Assembly: GCA_947259105.1 (NCBI GenBank)
Contig: CAMYKU010000036.1
Location: 1 to 37,066 of the forward strand
Direction: 5' to 3'
DNA from: an uncultured Alphaproteobacteria bacterium
GTDB lineage: Bacteria; Pseudomonadota; Alphaproteobacteria; UBA8366; JADFVY01
DNA: 37,066 nucleotides
The notes under the pieces are model-generated. The model made no database searches. It was not told the origin of the DNA and was given only the letters and a program-made list of their open reading frames with translations. Below are positions 16,109 to 24,440 of this stretch, piece after piece (positions within the stretch are counted from its first letter, which is position 1; each line of letters begins with the position of its first letter). A program made the position numbers and the translations under genes.

Positions 16109-18474
16109 GGAACCCCTTGCGCGTCGTTCAGGCCGAAACCCCGTCCAAGCGGCGGCGGATCATGGTGGCCGATGACGATCCCGATTTCGCCGACGGCCTG
16201 GCGGCCGTGCTCGACATGCACGGCTATTCGGTCGCGCTTGCCCATGACATCAAATCGGCCGAAACAACGGCCGCGGAATTCCGCCCGCATATGGCGATCC
16301 TCGACGTTCGTCTCGGAGAGGAAAGCGGGATCGACCTGCTGAACAAGCTGTTGGAGGCGTACCCGCAGATGATGTGCGTGATGGCGACCGCGTACGCCGA
16401 AACGGATACGGCCATCGGCGCGATCAAGAGCGGCGCGTATGATTATCTGCGCAAGCCACTGTACACCGAGGAAATGCTGGCGGTCCTGGCGCGGTGCGGC
16501 GAGGCGCTGGCCATGCGCGAAGCCAATGATGCGGCGGAGGAAGCTCTCAGGCGAGAACGCAGGCTGCTGTTCGATGCGATCGAAAGCGTGGCGGACGGGT
16601 TTGCCCTGTTCGATTCCGAGGACAGGCTGTTGCTCCATAACAACCGGCTGCTGGCCATTCTGGAATGTATCAGCGACCAGTTGGCTCCGGGAATGAAATT
16701 CGAGGATCTTGTCCGCAGTGCGGTGACGCGCGGTGCGGTGCGCGCCGCCGAAGGGCGCGTCGACGAATACGTGCAGGAACGTATGGAGCGTCATCGCCAG
16801 CCACGCGGCCCATTCGAAGTGGAAATGGGCGACGGACAGCTGCTCATGGTGGAAGATCGGATCACCGCGGATGGCGGGCGGGTCGTCCTGTATTCCGACA
16901 TTACTGCGCGGCGCCATGTCGAGAAAGCACTGCACGAGAGTGAAAGCCGGTTCGGGAATATGGTCGCCAATGTGCCGGGAATCGTCTTTCAACTGGAAAA
17001 GAACACCGGCAGGGACGCAGCGTTCCATTATGTCAGCCCGAGCGTCACGAAACTGCTGGGACTGGACCCCGGGATGGTGATCGCGAACCCTTCCCTGTGG
17101 TTCGACCTGGTGCACCCCGACGACCGCCCGGGATTCGACGCGTCGCTGGCCCGCGCCACGCAAGCGATGGAGCCGTGGGTCTGGGAAGGGCGGATGGTGC
17201 CGCGTTCCGGGGGTGCATGGTGGTGCCAGGGCGCGGCGCGTCCGAAACAGCTCGCCGACGGCGGCATCCTGTGGAACGGCATTTTCCTGGACGTGACGGA
17301 ACGCAAGGCGCTCGAAGAACAACTGCTGCAGTCGCAACGGCTCAAGATAATCGGCCAGCTGTCGGGCGGCGTCGCCCATGACTTCAACAACCTCATGCTG
17401 TCCGCCATCCTCAATATCGAGGCGGCGATGGAGACCGGAGACCTCTCGGAAGACGTGCTCGACGCACTGCAGCGGTCGCTCAACAGCCTCGCCAACGCCA
17501 AGGAACTCACGCTGCGGCTGCTGGCATTCTCGCGGCAACAGACCTTGAATCCATGCGCCACCGACGTCAATGCGCTTGTATCGGAGGTCTGCAGCCTGGC
17601 GCAGCGCGCAATTGGCGAAGATACCAGCCTTGACGTGCGGCTTGAGGATAACCTCGGGAACGCCATGGTCGACCCGCGGCAACTGGAGAACGCCCTTATC
17701 AACCTGGTGTTCAACGCCCGGGACGCCATGTCGTCGGGCGGCGAGCTCACCCTTGCAACACGCAGCGTGGAACTCGGCGAGGCGGACGCCGATGCGCTCG
17801 ACGACGTTCATCCGGGCCACTACGTGATGATCTCCGTTTCCGATACCGGGACCGGGATGAGCCGGGACGTCGTGGAGCGCGCCTTCGAACCCTTCTTTAC
17901 CACCAAGGAGGTCGGGGCGGGAAGCGGGCTGGGACTTTCCATGGTTTACGGCTTTCTCAAGCAGTCGCGCGGCCACGTCTCGCTCGAGAGCACGCCCGGG
18001 AAGGGTACGACCGTCACTCTGTATCTGCCGCGCACGGCTGCCGGCGGCGACAGGCGGGATCGGGGCAGGCCCCGCAAGCGGGAAGACATGCCAGGGGGCA
18101 ACGAGACTGTCCTTGTGGTCGAGGACGAGCCGAGCGTCCGAGCCGTCGTGGTCAGCCTTTTGAAAAAACTGGGCTACGAAGTGATCGAGGCAGGGGACGG
18201 CCAAGAGGCTCTTGAACGTCTCGACGAGGTCGACGGCGTCGATCTGCTGTTTACCGATATCGTCCTGCCCGGCGGCATGACCGGCCAGGACGTTGCGGAC
18301 GAGGTCGCGAAACGCCGGCCCGGCGCCAAGTTTCTGTTCACGTCCGGCTACGCCGCCGGGGCCCTGGACGAAGGTGGACGCATCGCGCAAGGTGCGGAAC
18401 TGCTCCCAAAACCCTATCCCATGAAGGTGCTTGCCAACCGCGTCCGCGAGATTCTGGACCGCAAGGACGCGTGA
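16105..18474 (+). CDS. Soluble hybrid histidine kinase, REC-PAS-PAS-HisKA-HATPase-REC
   Basis: A 789-residue hybrid kinase with no transmembrane helix. Domain order: receiver (about 14-130, phospho-acceptor Asp67 in ILDVRLGEE, LRKPL lysine), a PAS_7-like domain (about 155-275), a second PAS domain (about 280-405), the dimerisation/phosphoacceptor domain with His425 in GGVAHDFNNLM, an ATPase domain with NLVFNARDAM, DTGTGM and GSGLGLSMVYGF, then a C-terminal receiver (about 670-785, Asp718 in FTDIVLPGG). The AHDFNN box is of the NtrB-like HisKA type. Its start overlaps the double-receiver gene by ATGA. The N-terminal receiver suggests that it is driven by the upstream kinase, making it a middle step in a relay. 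No Hpt protein is encoded here. Confidence 0.92.
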   Translation: MRNPLRVVQAETPSKRRRIMVADDDPDFADGLAAVLDMHGYSVALAHDIKSAETTAAEFRPHMAILDVRLGEESGIDLLNKLLEAYPQMMCVMATAYAETDTAIGAIKSGAYDYLRKPLYTEEMLAVLARCGEALAMREANDAAEEALRRERRLLFDAIESVADGFALFDSEDRLLLHNNRLLAILECISDQLAPGMKFEDLVRSAVTRGAVRAAEGRVDEYVQERMERHRQPRGPFEVEMGDGQLLMVEDRITADGGRVVLYSDITARRHVEKALHESESRFGNMVANVPGIVFQLEKNTGRDAAFHYVSPSVTKLLGLDPGMVIANPSLWFDLVHPDDRPGFDASLARATQAMEPWVWEGRMVPRSGGAWWCQGAARPKQLADGGILWNGIFLDVTERKALEEQLLQSQRLKIIGQLSGGVAHDFNNLMLSAILNIEAAMETGDLSEDVLDALQRSLNSLANAKELTLRLLAFSRQQTLNPCATDVNALVSEVCSLAQRAIGEDTSLDVRLEDNLGNAMVDPRQLENALINLVFNARDAMSSGGELTLATRSVELGEADADALDDVHPGHYVMISVSDTGTGMSRDVVERAFEPFFTTKEVGAGSGLGLSMVYGFLKQSRGHVSLESTPGKGTTVTLYLPRTAAGGDRRDRGRPRKREDMPGGNETVLVVEDEPSVRAVVVSLLKKLGYEVIEAGDGQEALERLDEVDGVDLLFTDIVLPGGMTGQDVADEVAKRRPGAKFLFTSGYAAGALDEGGRIAQGAELLPKPYPMKVLANRVREILDRKDA

Positions 18475-18567
18475 CCGCACGCCGTCCCGGCCGTGCCGAC
18501 GCCGCATACCGGCCGCTACAGCTTCCTTTCATCCGTTATTGCGACCCGCCCGAGCCGCGGCGCGATT

Positions 18568-19407
18568 TCACGCGTCCAGCCGCACCGCCGCGAAGAACGT
18601 GAATTGCCCGACGCCCTTGCGGCGTTCGTCGCGCTCCTGGAACCAGGCTTCCAGCGCCCCCGCCGCCTGCAGTTCGCGGACCCGCGCCTCGGCCGCGGCA
18701 ATCTGGTCGGGCGGCGCCAGCGCCCAGAAGGAATCGCCCTTGCGCCAGCTTTCCTTGAGCGGGCCGGTCATGTCGAAATAGGCATCGCCCTGCATGACCG
18801 CGTCCAGCGGCACTTGGGTGGCGCGGAGTTCGAACCCGGCGTCGACCAGAATCGTCTCCAGCGTTTCGACGGGGATATGGCGGCGGACGCACGCCTCGCG
18901 CGCCTCGGGGACGAGGTCGTAGTACCAGAAACCATCCCCAAGCTGCCGGTGGGTGCACATGTTTATCACCAGCACGCCGCCGGGGCGCAGCACGCGCTGC
19001 ATCTCGGCGATCACGCGGGCGTGGCCGGGAAAGGTCGGGTCCGAGCCGTCCTCCAGATGATGCAGCACCTGGTTGATCATCGCGGCGTCGAAGGACTCGT
19101 CGCCAAACGGCAGCGCATCGATACTTGCCCGATGGAGTGCGATTCGGCCGGCGGCCTGCTCCTGCGCCAGCTTCGCCCGCGCCACCGACAGCATGCCTTC
19201 GTTGAGATCGACCGCCTCGATCCGGCCCACATGGGCGATCATGGCCCGGGAATAGGCGCCGGTGCCGCAGCCGGCGTCGAGCAATCGCAACTCCGGGAGC
19301 GGCCGATCGGCCGTGGCGAGGCAGGTCAGCAGAATCTCGGTCCCGATCGGAGACCGTGTCTCGTCGTACGCTTCCGAGACCGCGTGATAATCCTCGTACC
19401 GGCTCAT
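18568..19407 (-). CDS. Class I SAM-dependent methyltransferase
   Basis: A 279-residue class I methyltransferase. Motif I LLDAGCGTGAYS (42-53) binds SAM, VDLNEGML follows as motif II with the acidic ribose ligand, and the Methyltransf_11-like block IALHRASIDALPFGDESFD and VLRPGGVLVINM are present. Residues past about 165 form a variable region likely to bind the substrate, which cannot be named. GGAGAGCG lies before the ATG at 19407. It is convergent with the hybrid kinase gene and divergent from the ATP-grasp gene across 119 bp, so it may share regulation with that operon. Confidence 0.9.
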   Translation of the reverse strand: MSRYEDYHAVSEAYDETRSPIGTEILLTCLATADRPLPELRLLDAGCGTGAYSRAMIAHVGRIEAVDLNEGMLSVARAKLAQEQAAGRIALHRASIDALPFGDESFDAAMINQVLHHLEDGSDPTFPGHARVIAEMQRVLRPGGVLVINMCTHRQLGDGFWYYDLVPEAREACVRRHIPVETLETILVDAGFELRATQVPLDAVMQGDAYFDMTGPLKESWRKGDSFWALAPPDQIAAAEARVRELQAAGALEAWFQERDERRKGVGQFTFFAAVRLDA

Positions 19408-19464
19408 CGACGCTCTCCGGTTTCGACCGCACTGCGGCGCATACCGCAGAATTGACCCGGATCA

Positions 19465-19493
19465 TTGTCCGGACCGCCGCCCCACCCTATTCT
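19465..19493 (+). promoter_or_regulatory. Candidate sigma-70-like promoter of the ATP-grasp operon
   Basis: TTGTCC (19465-19470) and TATTCT (19488-19493) are separated by exactly 17 bases. Each matches four or five positions of the TTGACA/TATAAT consensus. The predicted start site falls near 19500, which gives a leader of about 27 bases to the ATG at 19527 and argues against an upstream start. Confidence 0.5.
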
Positions 19494-19526
19494 GGATGCA
19501 TGGATCCGGCAACCGAGGGGCCGGCC

Positions 19527-21047
19527 ATGACCACGGTCATCGCAGAACAACGGTCGGGATCAGCGATCGGAACGCCGCCGACGCGCGGCTCGCTGCCGGT
19601 CGTTCCGCACGCCTCGCCGGTCGTCGGCGCGCGGGAACGGGCAAGGCTGGACGAGCTTGCGGCGCGGCTGCTGGCGGACGAGCCCGCGCTGGGGGGCGTG
19701 GCCGATTTCGGTGACCGGGTGCGGGCCGGGCTTGCACCGGACGGGCCGGCACTCATCCTCGAGGATCATCACGGGCTCGCCCTGTTCACCCCGGGTCACG
19801 ACCCGCGGACCGAATACCGGGCACTGCTGCTGGCCGGACACGGCGACTTCGTGACGATCGCCGGGTCCCGGGTCGAGGATTTCGAGGCCTACTGCCGCGA
19901 CATTCTCGGTCTCGGCCGGGCCGAAATCATCGCACCACCACCGGACGGCGCCACGGAACGCGTCACCGCCATGGTGCTGCGCGATGCCGATGCCATGAAC
20001 CGGATTGCCGCCTGCGCCCGGGACCATGGCGGCCTCTCGGTGATTCCCTATCTCGGCACCGCCGACGTATGGCTGCTCGCGCGCGAGATTGCCGCCCGCT
20101 CGGGGCAGCTTGTGCATGTGGCCGCGCCGCCGCCGCGGCTGACCCAGCGGGTCAACGACAAGCTGTGGTTCGCGGACCGGGTGACCGAGGTGCTGGACCG
20201 GCGCGCCCTGCCGCCGACCTGGTATGCCTTCGGGCCGGCGGCGCTTGCCCGGGAGATGGCAGTGCTCGCGCGGCGGCACGACCAGTTGGTGGTCAAGGTG
20301 CCCGACAGCGCGGGCTCGCAGGGCAATATCGTGTTGTCCTCGGCGGATGTGCTTGCGCGCTCGCCCGGGCAGCTGCGGGACTGGCTGATACAGATCCTGG
20401 CCAGCCTGTCGTGGGATGGCGGGTTCCCGCTTCTGGTCGGGGTCTGGGACACCCCGACGATGGGCTCGCCCTCGGTGCAGATCTGGGTTCCGGAGCGCGC
20501 CGATGGCCCGCCGATCATCGAGGGCGTGTTCCAGCAGCTCGTTGAAGGCAGGCGTGGCACCTTCGTGGGTGCCACGCCGGCCGAACTGCCGCGGGCCTGG
20601 ATGGACCGGCTGGCCGAGGAGTCCATGCGGATTGCCCTGCTGCTGCAGGCGATCGGTTTCTATGGCCGGTGCGGCTTCGATGCGGTGCTCGCGGGCCGGA
20701 CCCAGGATGTCGCGGAGTTGCACTGGATCGAATGCAACGGACGTTGGGGCGGGGTCTCGGTGCCGATGACGCTGGCCAACCGGCTGATCGGCGACTGGCG
20801 GAACCGGCCGTTCGAAATCGTACAGCGCCAGGGCATCAGGATCGCGCCGCTGTCCGTCACCGCGGCCATCGAGATGCTGGGCGACCATCTCTTTCGGCCG
20901 GGTGAGACCACCGAGGGGATCGTCCTGCTGACGCCGCAGCGGATGGCGGAGGGCTCCGGCATTCATTTCATGGCGATGGGCCGGACGACGGGCCGTGCGC
21001 GGGCCCTCGCGCAGGAGGCGCTGGAGGTCCTGTGCCGCGATACGTGA
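19527..21047 (+). CDS. PGM1-like (pre-ATP-grasp) peptide/carboxylate ligase
   Basis: A 506-residue protein with a Rossmann-like pre-ATP-grasp half (about 1-200) and an ATP-grasp half. Features of the second part include VNDKLWFAD, LVVKVPDSAGSQGNIVLS (the ATP-binding strand-loop with its lysine) and, near the end, ELHWIECNGRWGGVSVPM, carrying the Glu and Asn metal ligands. The arrangement recalls the peptide ligase PGM1 of pheganomycin biosynthesis and its uncharacterised relatives, which join a carboxylate to an amine through an acyl phosphate. The ATG at 19527 follows GAGGGG and a promoter; an ATG at 19500 would coincide with the predicted transcription start. It heads a run with a TIM-barrel gene and a phosphatase gene. 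Substrates are unknown. Confidence 0.75.
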   Translation: MTTVIAEQRSGSAIGTPPTRGSLPVVPHASPVVGARERARLDELAARLLADEPALGGVADFGDRVRAGLAPDGPALILEDHHGLALFTPGHDPRTEYRALLLAGHGDFVTIAGSRVEDFEAYCRDILGLGRAEIIAPPPDGATERVTAMVLRDADAMNRIAACARDHGGLSVIPYLGTADVWLLAREIAARSGQLVHVAAPPPRLTQRVNDKLWFADRVTEVLDRRALPPTWYAFGPAALAREMAVLARRHDQLVVKVPDSAGSQGNIVLSSADVLARSPGQLRDWLIQILASLSWDGGFPLLVGVWDTPTMGSPSVQIWVPERADGPPIIEGVFQQLVEGRRGTFVGATPAELPRAWMDRLAEESMRIALLLQAIGFYGRCGFDAVLAGRTQDVAELHWIECNGRWGGVSVPMTLANRLIGDWRNRPFEIVQRQGIRIAPLSVTAAIEMLGDHLFRPGETTEGIVLLTPQRMAEGSGIHFMAMGRTTGRARALAQEALEVLCRDT

Positions 21048-21163
21048 TGTCGCGGGAAGGCGGCGCGCGCGTTTCCCCGTGAGGCTGTTGTCACATTTCC
21101 TGTGTTACCTGCCAGCATACCATGCATAATTCCCCGGCGCCGCCCGGTGCCGGAAAGGACGAG

Positions 21164-21862
21164 ATGGACTTCATCTTCATGCTGACTCGGGCCGACGAGA
21201 CCGTCGAAAACGGTCTGCAACTGCTCGACAGTCTTGACGGACTGGGCCTCCGCCACATCGGCCTCAAGGATGTCGGCGTCGACCGTGTGGCGCTGCGTGA
21301 CCTGTGCGAGCGGATCGCCGCGATGGGCGCCATCAGCTACCTCGAGGTGGTCAGCACCGGCACGGACAGCTGTCTTGCCGCGGCCCGCACGGCGGCGGAG
21401 ATCGGGGTGGATCGCCTGCTGGGCGGAACGGCGGTCGACTCGACATTGGAGATCCTGCGCGAGACCGGCACCGAATATTATCCCTTCCCCGGTTTCCCGG
21501 CCGGACATCCAACCGATCTGCGCGGGTCGGGCGCCGACGTCGCGGAACATTGCGCGGCCTTCATGGCGAAAGGCTGCGCCGGGGCCGACCTGCTGGCCTA
21601 TCGCGCCACCGAGGCCGATCCGCTGGACCTTGTCAGGGCAGCGCGTACGGCCCTGGGCGCCGGTTTTCTGATCGTGGCGGGCAGTATCAGCAGCAAGACG
21701 CAGCTCGCCGATCTCCGCCGGGCGGGCGTCGATGCCTTTACCGTGGGAACCGCTATTTTCGACAATGCGTTCGCCGCCGGCGAAACAGGGATCGCCAGTC
21801 AGATTCACGCCATTCAGACGGCCCTCGAAGCCGATATCGAATCAGTGCCCGGCGCGACATGA
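21164..21862 (+). CDS. Uncharacterised TIM-barrel (HisA/NanE-like fold) protein
   Basis: A 232-residue protein. Eight strand-like segments recur with the spacing of a (beta/alpha)8 barrel: FIFML, HIGLKDV, SYLEVVS, RLLGG, YYPFPG, GADLLAYRA, FLIVAGSI and AFTVGTAIF. The last two, with GSISSKTQL and VGTAIFD, look like the phosphate-binding loops of the ribulose-phosphate-binding barrel superfamily (HisA, NanE, TrpF, KDPG aldolase). I do not recognise the specific family, and no catalytic residues can be assigned with confidence. The ATG at 21164 was chosen for the GGAAAGGA upstream; an ATG at 21122 has no such site. Its TGA overlaps the ATG of the phosphatase gene, which points to a phosphorylated substrate shared by the two. 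Confidence 0.7.
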   Translation: MDFIFMLTRADETVENGLQLLDSLDGLGLRHIGLKDVGVDRVALRDLCERIAAMGAISYLEVVSTGTDSCLAAARTAAEIGVDRLLGGTAVDSTLEILRETGTEYYPFPGFPAGHPTDLRGSGADVAEHCAAFMAKGCAGADLLAYRATEADPLDLVRAARTALGAGFLIVAGSISSKTQLADLRRAGVDAFTVGTAIFDNAFAAGETGIASQIHAIQTALEADIESVPGAT

Positions 21863-22662
21863 GCCCGATGAAACCCCTGTCGGACTTCCCGGTCGAGGCG
21901 CGGCGCGCGGTGCGGTTCGTGTTGTGCGACATCGACGATACGATCACCGACCGCGGCCGCCTGCCGGCTTCGAGCCTGCACGCGATGGAACGTCTGCAGG
22001 AAGCGGGGATCGGGGTCATGCCAATCACCGGCCGCCCGGCCGGCTGGTGCGATCATTTTGCCCGCATGTGGCCGGTCGACGGGGTCGTCGGCGAGAACGG
22101 CGCCCTCTACTTCCGCTACGACCGGAACGAGCGCCGCATGCACCGGGTATACTGGAAGGACGAGGCGCAACGGGAGGCGGATCGGAAGAAGCTGGCGGTA
22201 CTGGCGCGTGCAATCACCGAAGCCGTGCCCGGCAGCGCCGTCTCCGCCGACCAGCCGTATCGCGAGGAGGACCTCGCCATCGATTTCGCCGAGGACGTCG
22301 ACCGCCTGCCCGACGAGGCGATCCGACGCATCGTCGCCATGTTCGAGGCCGCCGGGGCGACGGCAAAAGTGAGCTCGATCCACGTCAATGGCTGGTTCGG
22401 CGATTTCGACAAGCTCTCGATGACGCGGCGCGTCTTCGCCGAATTCTTCGGCCGCGATATCGACGGCGCGCGCGACGACATCGTGTTTGTCGGCGATTCC
22501 CCGAACGACGCGCCGATGTTTGGGTTTTTCCCGAATTCGGTCGGCGTCGCCAATGTGCGGGACTTCCAGGGAACGCTTGCGGCGGAACCAGCCTGGGTGA
22601 CGGATGCCCGCGGCGCCGCCGGTTTCGCCGAACTGGCGGATGCGATCCTGGCGGCGCGCTGA
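21859..22662 (+). CDS. HAD-IIB family phosphatase
   Basis: A 267-residue haloacid-dehalogenase-superfamily hydrolase with a type IIB cap (Cof, sucrose-phosphatase and mannosyl-3-phosphoglycerate-phosphatase group). Motif I is LCDIDDTITD (about 20-29, nucleophile and acid Asp), motif II MPITGRP near 54-60, cap residues IHVNGWFGDFDK, and motif IV FVGDSPNDAPMF near 213. All catalytic positions are present. The enzyme should dephosphorylate a sugar-phosphate-like compound in the cytosol. The ATG at 21859 overlaps the TIM-barrel stop, so the two are translationally coupled. The gene is convergent with the GMC oxidoreductase gene, 26 bp away. Confidence 0.88.
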   Translation: MSPMKPLSDFPVEARRAVRFVLCDIDDTITDRGRLPASSLHAMERLQEAGIGVMPITGRPAGWCDHFARMWPVDGVVGENGALYFRYDRNERRMHRVYWKDEAQREADRKKLAVLARAITEAVPGSAVSADQPYREEDLAIDFAEDVDRLPDEAIRRIVAMFEAAGATAKVSSIHVNGWFGDFDKLSMTRRVFAEFFGRDIDGARDDIVFVGDSPNDAPMFGFFPNSVGVANVRDFQGTLAAEPAWVTDARGAAGFAELADAILAAR

Positions 22663-22670
22663 GACGGACC

Positions 22671-22686
22671 GGCGGGGCTTGCCGCC
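22671..22686. terminator. Short hairpin between convergent genes
   Basis: GGCGG (22671-22675) and CCGCC (22682-22686) with a six-base loop in the 26-bp gap between the phosphatase and GMC oxidoreductase stops. The stem is short and there is no T-tract, so assignment rests mainly on position. Confidence 0.25.
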
Positions 22687-22688
22687 AC

Positions 22689-24323
22689 TCACGCCGCCCG
22701 GGCGCCGGCCTTCCTGTCCGCACGAATCATGTCGGCGGCCTTTTCGGCGATCATGATGGTCGGCGAATTGGTGTTGCCCGAGGTGATGGTCGGCATGATC
22801 GAGGCGTCCACCACGCGCAGGCCCGCCAGGCCATGCACCCGCAGCCGTTCGTCGACCACCGCCATATCGTTCTGGCCCATCCTGCAGGTGCTGACCGGAT
22901 GGAAGATCGTGGTGCCGATATCGCCCGCGGCCCGGGCCAGGTCCTCGTCGGAGGTCAGATGCGCGCCGGGCTTCAGCTCCTCGGGCCCGAAGCGCGCCAG
23001 CGCCGGCGCCGCGGATACGCGGCGCGCCAGCCGCAGCGCGTCCGCCGCCACCTTGCGGTCGCCCGGTGTCGACAGGTAGTTCGGCTTGATCACCGGTTTG
23101 GAGCGCGGGTCGGTATCGCGCAACCGGATATAACCCCGGCTTTCGGGGCGCAGATTGCAGACCGAGGCGGTAAAACCGGGGAAGGGATGCAGGGGATCGC
23201 CCAGCTTTTCGGTCGACAGCGGCTGCACGTGGAATTCCAGGTTCGGCGTTTCACGGCCCGGGTCGCTCTTGGCGAAACAGCCGAGCTGGCTGGGCGCCAT
23301 CGACAGCGGGCCGGAGCGGAACAGCGCATATTCGATCCCCATGGCAATCTTGCCGAGCATGCTGTTGGAGCGTTCGTTGAGCGTCACCGTATTCTTCACC
23401 CTGAAGACCGGACGGATCTGCAAGTGGTCCTGCAGGTTTTCGCCGACCCCTTTCGACTCGTGGAGAACGGGGATGCCGTGTTCCCGGAGCAGTCCGCCCG
23501 GCCCGACGCCGGACAGCTGCAGGATAACGGGAGAGGCGACCGCGCCGGCTGACAGGATCACCTCGCCGGCGGCCGCCGCGTATGCGTCTTCGCCGTTATG
23601 CCAGAGCTCGACGCCCGCGACGCGTTTCCCCTCGATGCGCAGTTTTTTCGCCTGGGCCTGCGTCAGCACGGTCAGGTTCGGGCGCTTCATGGCGGGGCGC
23701 AGGAAGCCCTTGGCCGTGGTCCAGCGCCAGCCGCCCTTCTGGTTCACCTGGAAGTAGCCGACACCTTCATTGTTGCCGCGGTTGAAATCGTCGGTCTTCG
23801 GGATGCCGCATTGCTCGGCGGCCAGAATCCAGTTGTCGAGGATTTCCCAGGACAGGCGCGGCTTGTCGACCCGCCATTCGCCGCCCGCGCCGTGATGTTC
23901 GTCGGCCCCGAGGAAATGGTCTTCCGATCTGGTGAAGTACGGCAGCACGTCGTCCCACGCCCAGCCGGTGTTGCCCATCTGACGCCATTGATCGTAATCG
24001 CGCGCCTGGCCGCGCATATAGATCATGCCGTTGATCGACGAGCAGCCGCCCAGCACCTTGCCGCGCGGGTAGTTCAACGCGCGGCCGTTCAGCCCCTCTT
24101 CCGCCTCGGTCGCGAAGCACCAGTCGGTGCGCGGGTTGTTCATGGTGTGGAGGTAGCCGACGGGGATATGGATCCAGTGGTAGTTGTCCCGGCCGCCGGC
24201 CTCGAGCAGCAGCACCGACACGTCCGGATCCGCCGACAGCCGGTTGGCCAGCACGCAGCCGGCCGAGCCCGCGCCGACGATGACGTAATCGAATGTTCCG
24301 ATCTGCTTCCCGGCCTGGGCCAT
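22689..24323 (-). CDS. GMC-family FAD oxidoreductase (choline/alcohol dehydrogenase-like)
   Basis: A 544-residue glucose-methanol-choline oxidoreductase. The FAD loop is [17 protein letters not shown] (14-30), the second GMC signature region reads [15 protein letters not shown], and the C-terminal active site has [10 protein letters not shown] (catalytic His) and [15 protein letters not shown] (Asn partner). It oxidises an alcohol to an aldehyde; choline is only one of many possible substrates and no betaine aldehyde dehydrogenase or BetI gene is nearby. The gene lies 117 bp downstream of the ABC ATPase gene on the same strand and may be transcribed with the importer, which would tie it to the imported substrate. 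Length and motifs are intact. Confidence 0.9.
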   Translation of the reverse strand: MAQAGKQIGTFDYVIVGAGSAGCVLANRLSADPDVSVLLLEAGGRDNYHWIHIPVGYLHTMNNPRTDWCFATEAEEGLNGRALNYPRGKVLGGCSSINGMIYMRGQARDYDQWRQMGNTGWAWDDVLPYFTRSEDHFLGADEHHGAGGEWRVDKPRLSWEILDNWILAAEQCGIPKTDDFNRGNNEGVGYFQVNQKGGWRWTTAKGFLRPAMKRPNLTVLTQAQAKKLRIEGKRVAGVELWHNGEDAYAAAAGEVILSAGAVASPVILQLSGVGPGGLLREHGIPVLHESKGVGENLQDHLQIRPVFRVKNTVTLNERSNSMLGKIAMGIEYALFRSGPLSMAPSQLGCFAKSDPGRETPNLEFHVQPLSTEKLGDPLHPFPGFTASVCNLRPESRGYIRLRDTDPRSKPVIKPNYLSTPGDRKVAADALRLARRVSAAPALARFGPEELKPGAHLTSDEDLARAAGDIGTTIFHPVSTCRMGQNDMAVVDERLRVHGLAGLRVVDASIMPTITSGNTNSPTIMIAEKAADMIRADRKAGARAA

Positions 24324-24440
24324 GCCAATCCATCCCCGCCTGCGTCGCGTCGCCAGAGATTATGGCGCGCCCGCGGGCCCCGCAAGTCCACAGGGCGATT
24401 CAGGGAGTCAGGTACCTCACGTCCACACGCGCGGACCCGC

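Noticed and set aside
15967..18507. An 846-codon open frame on the minus strand
   Set aside because: It is antisense to the hybrid kinase gene, which has all kinase and receiver motifs. The minus-strand product has no recognisable domain.
19453..19464. Imperfect palindrome TGACCCGGATCA before the ATP-grasp promoter
   Set aside because: One of six base pairs is mismatched and no regulator gene is adjacent, so it is not distinguishable from chance.
22689..24323. Naming the GMC oxidoreductase gene betA
   Set aside because: The GMC motifs fit choline dehydrogenase, but neither betaine aldehyde dehydrogenase, BetI nor a choline transporter is present, and GMC family members have very varied substrates.
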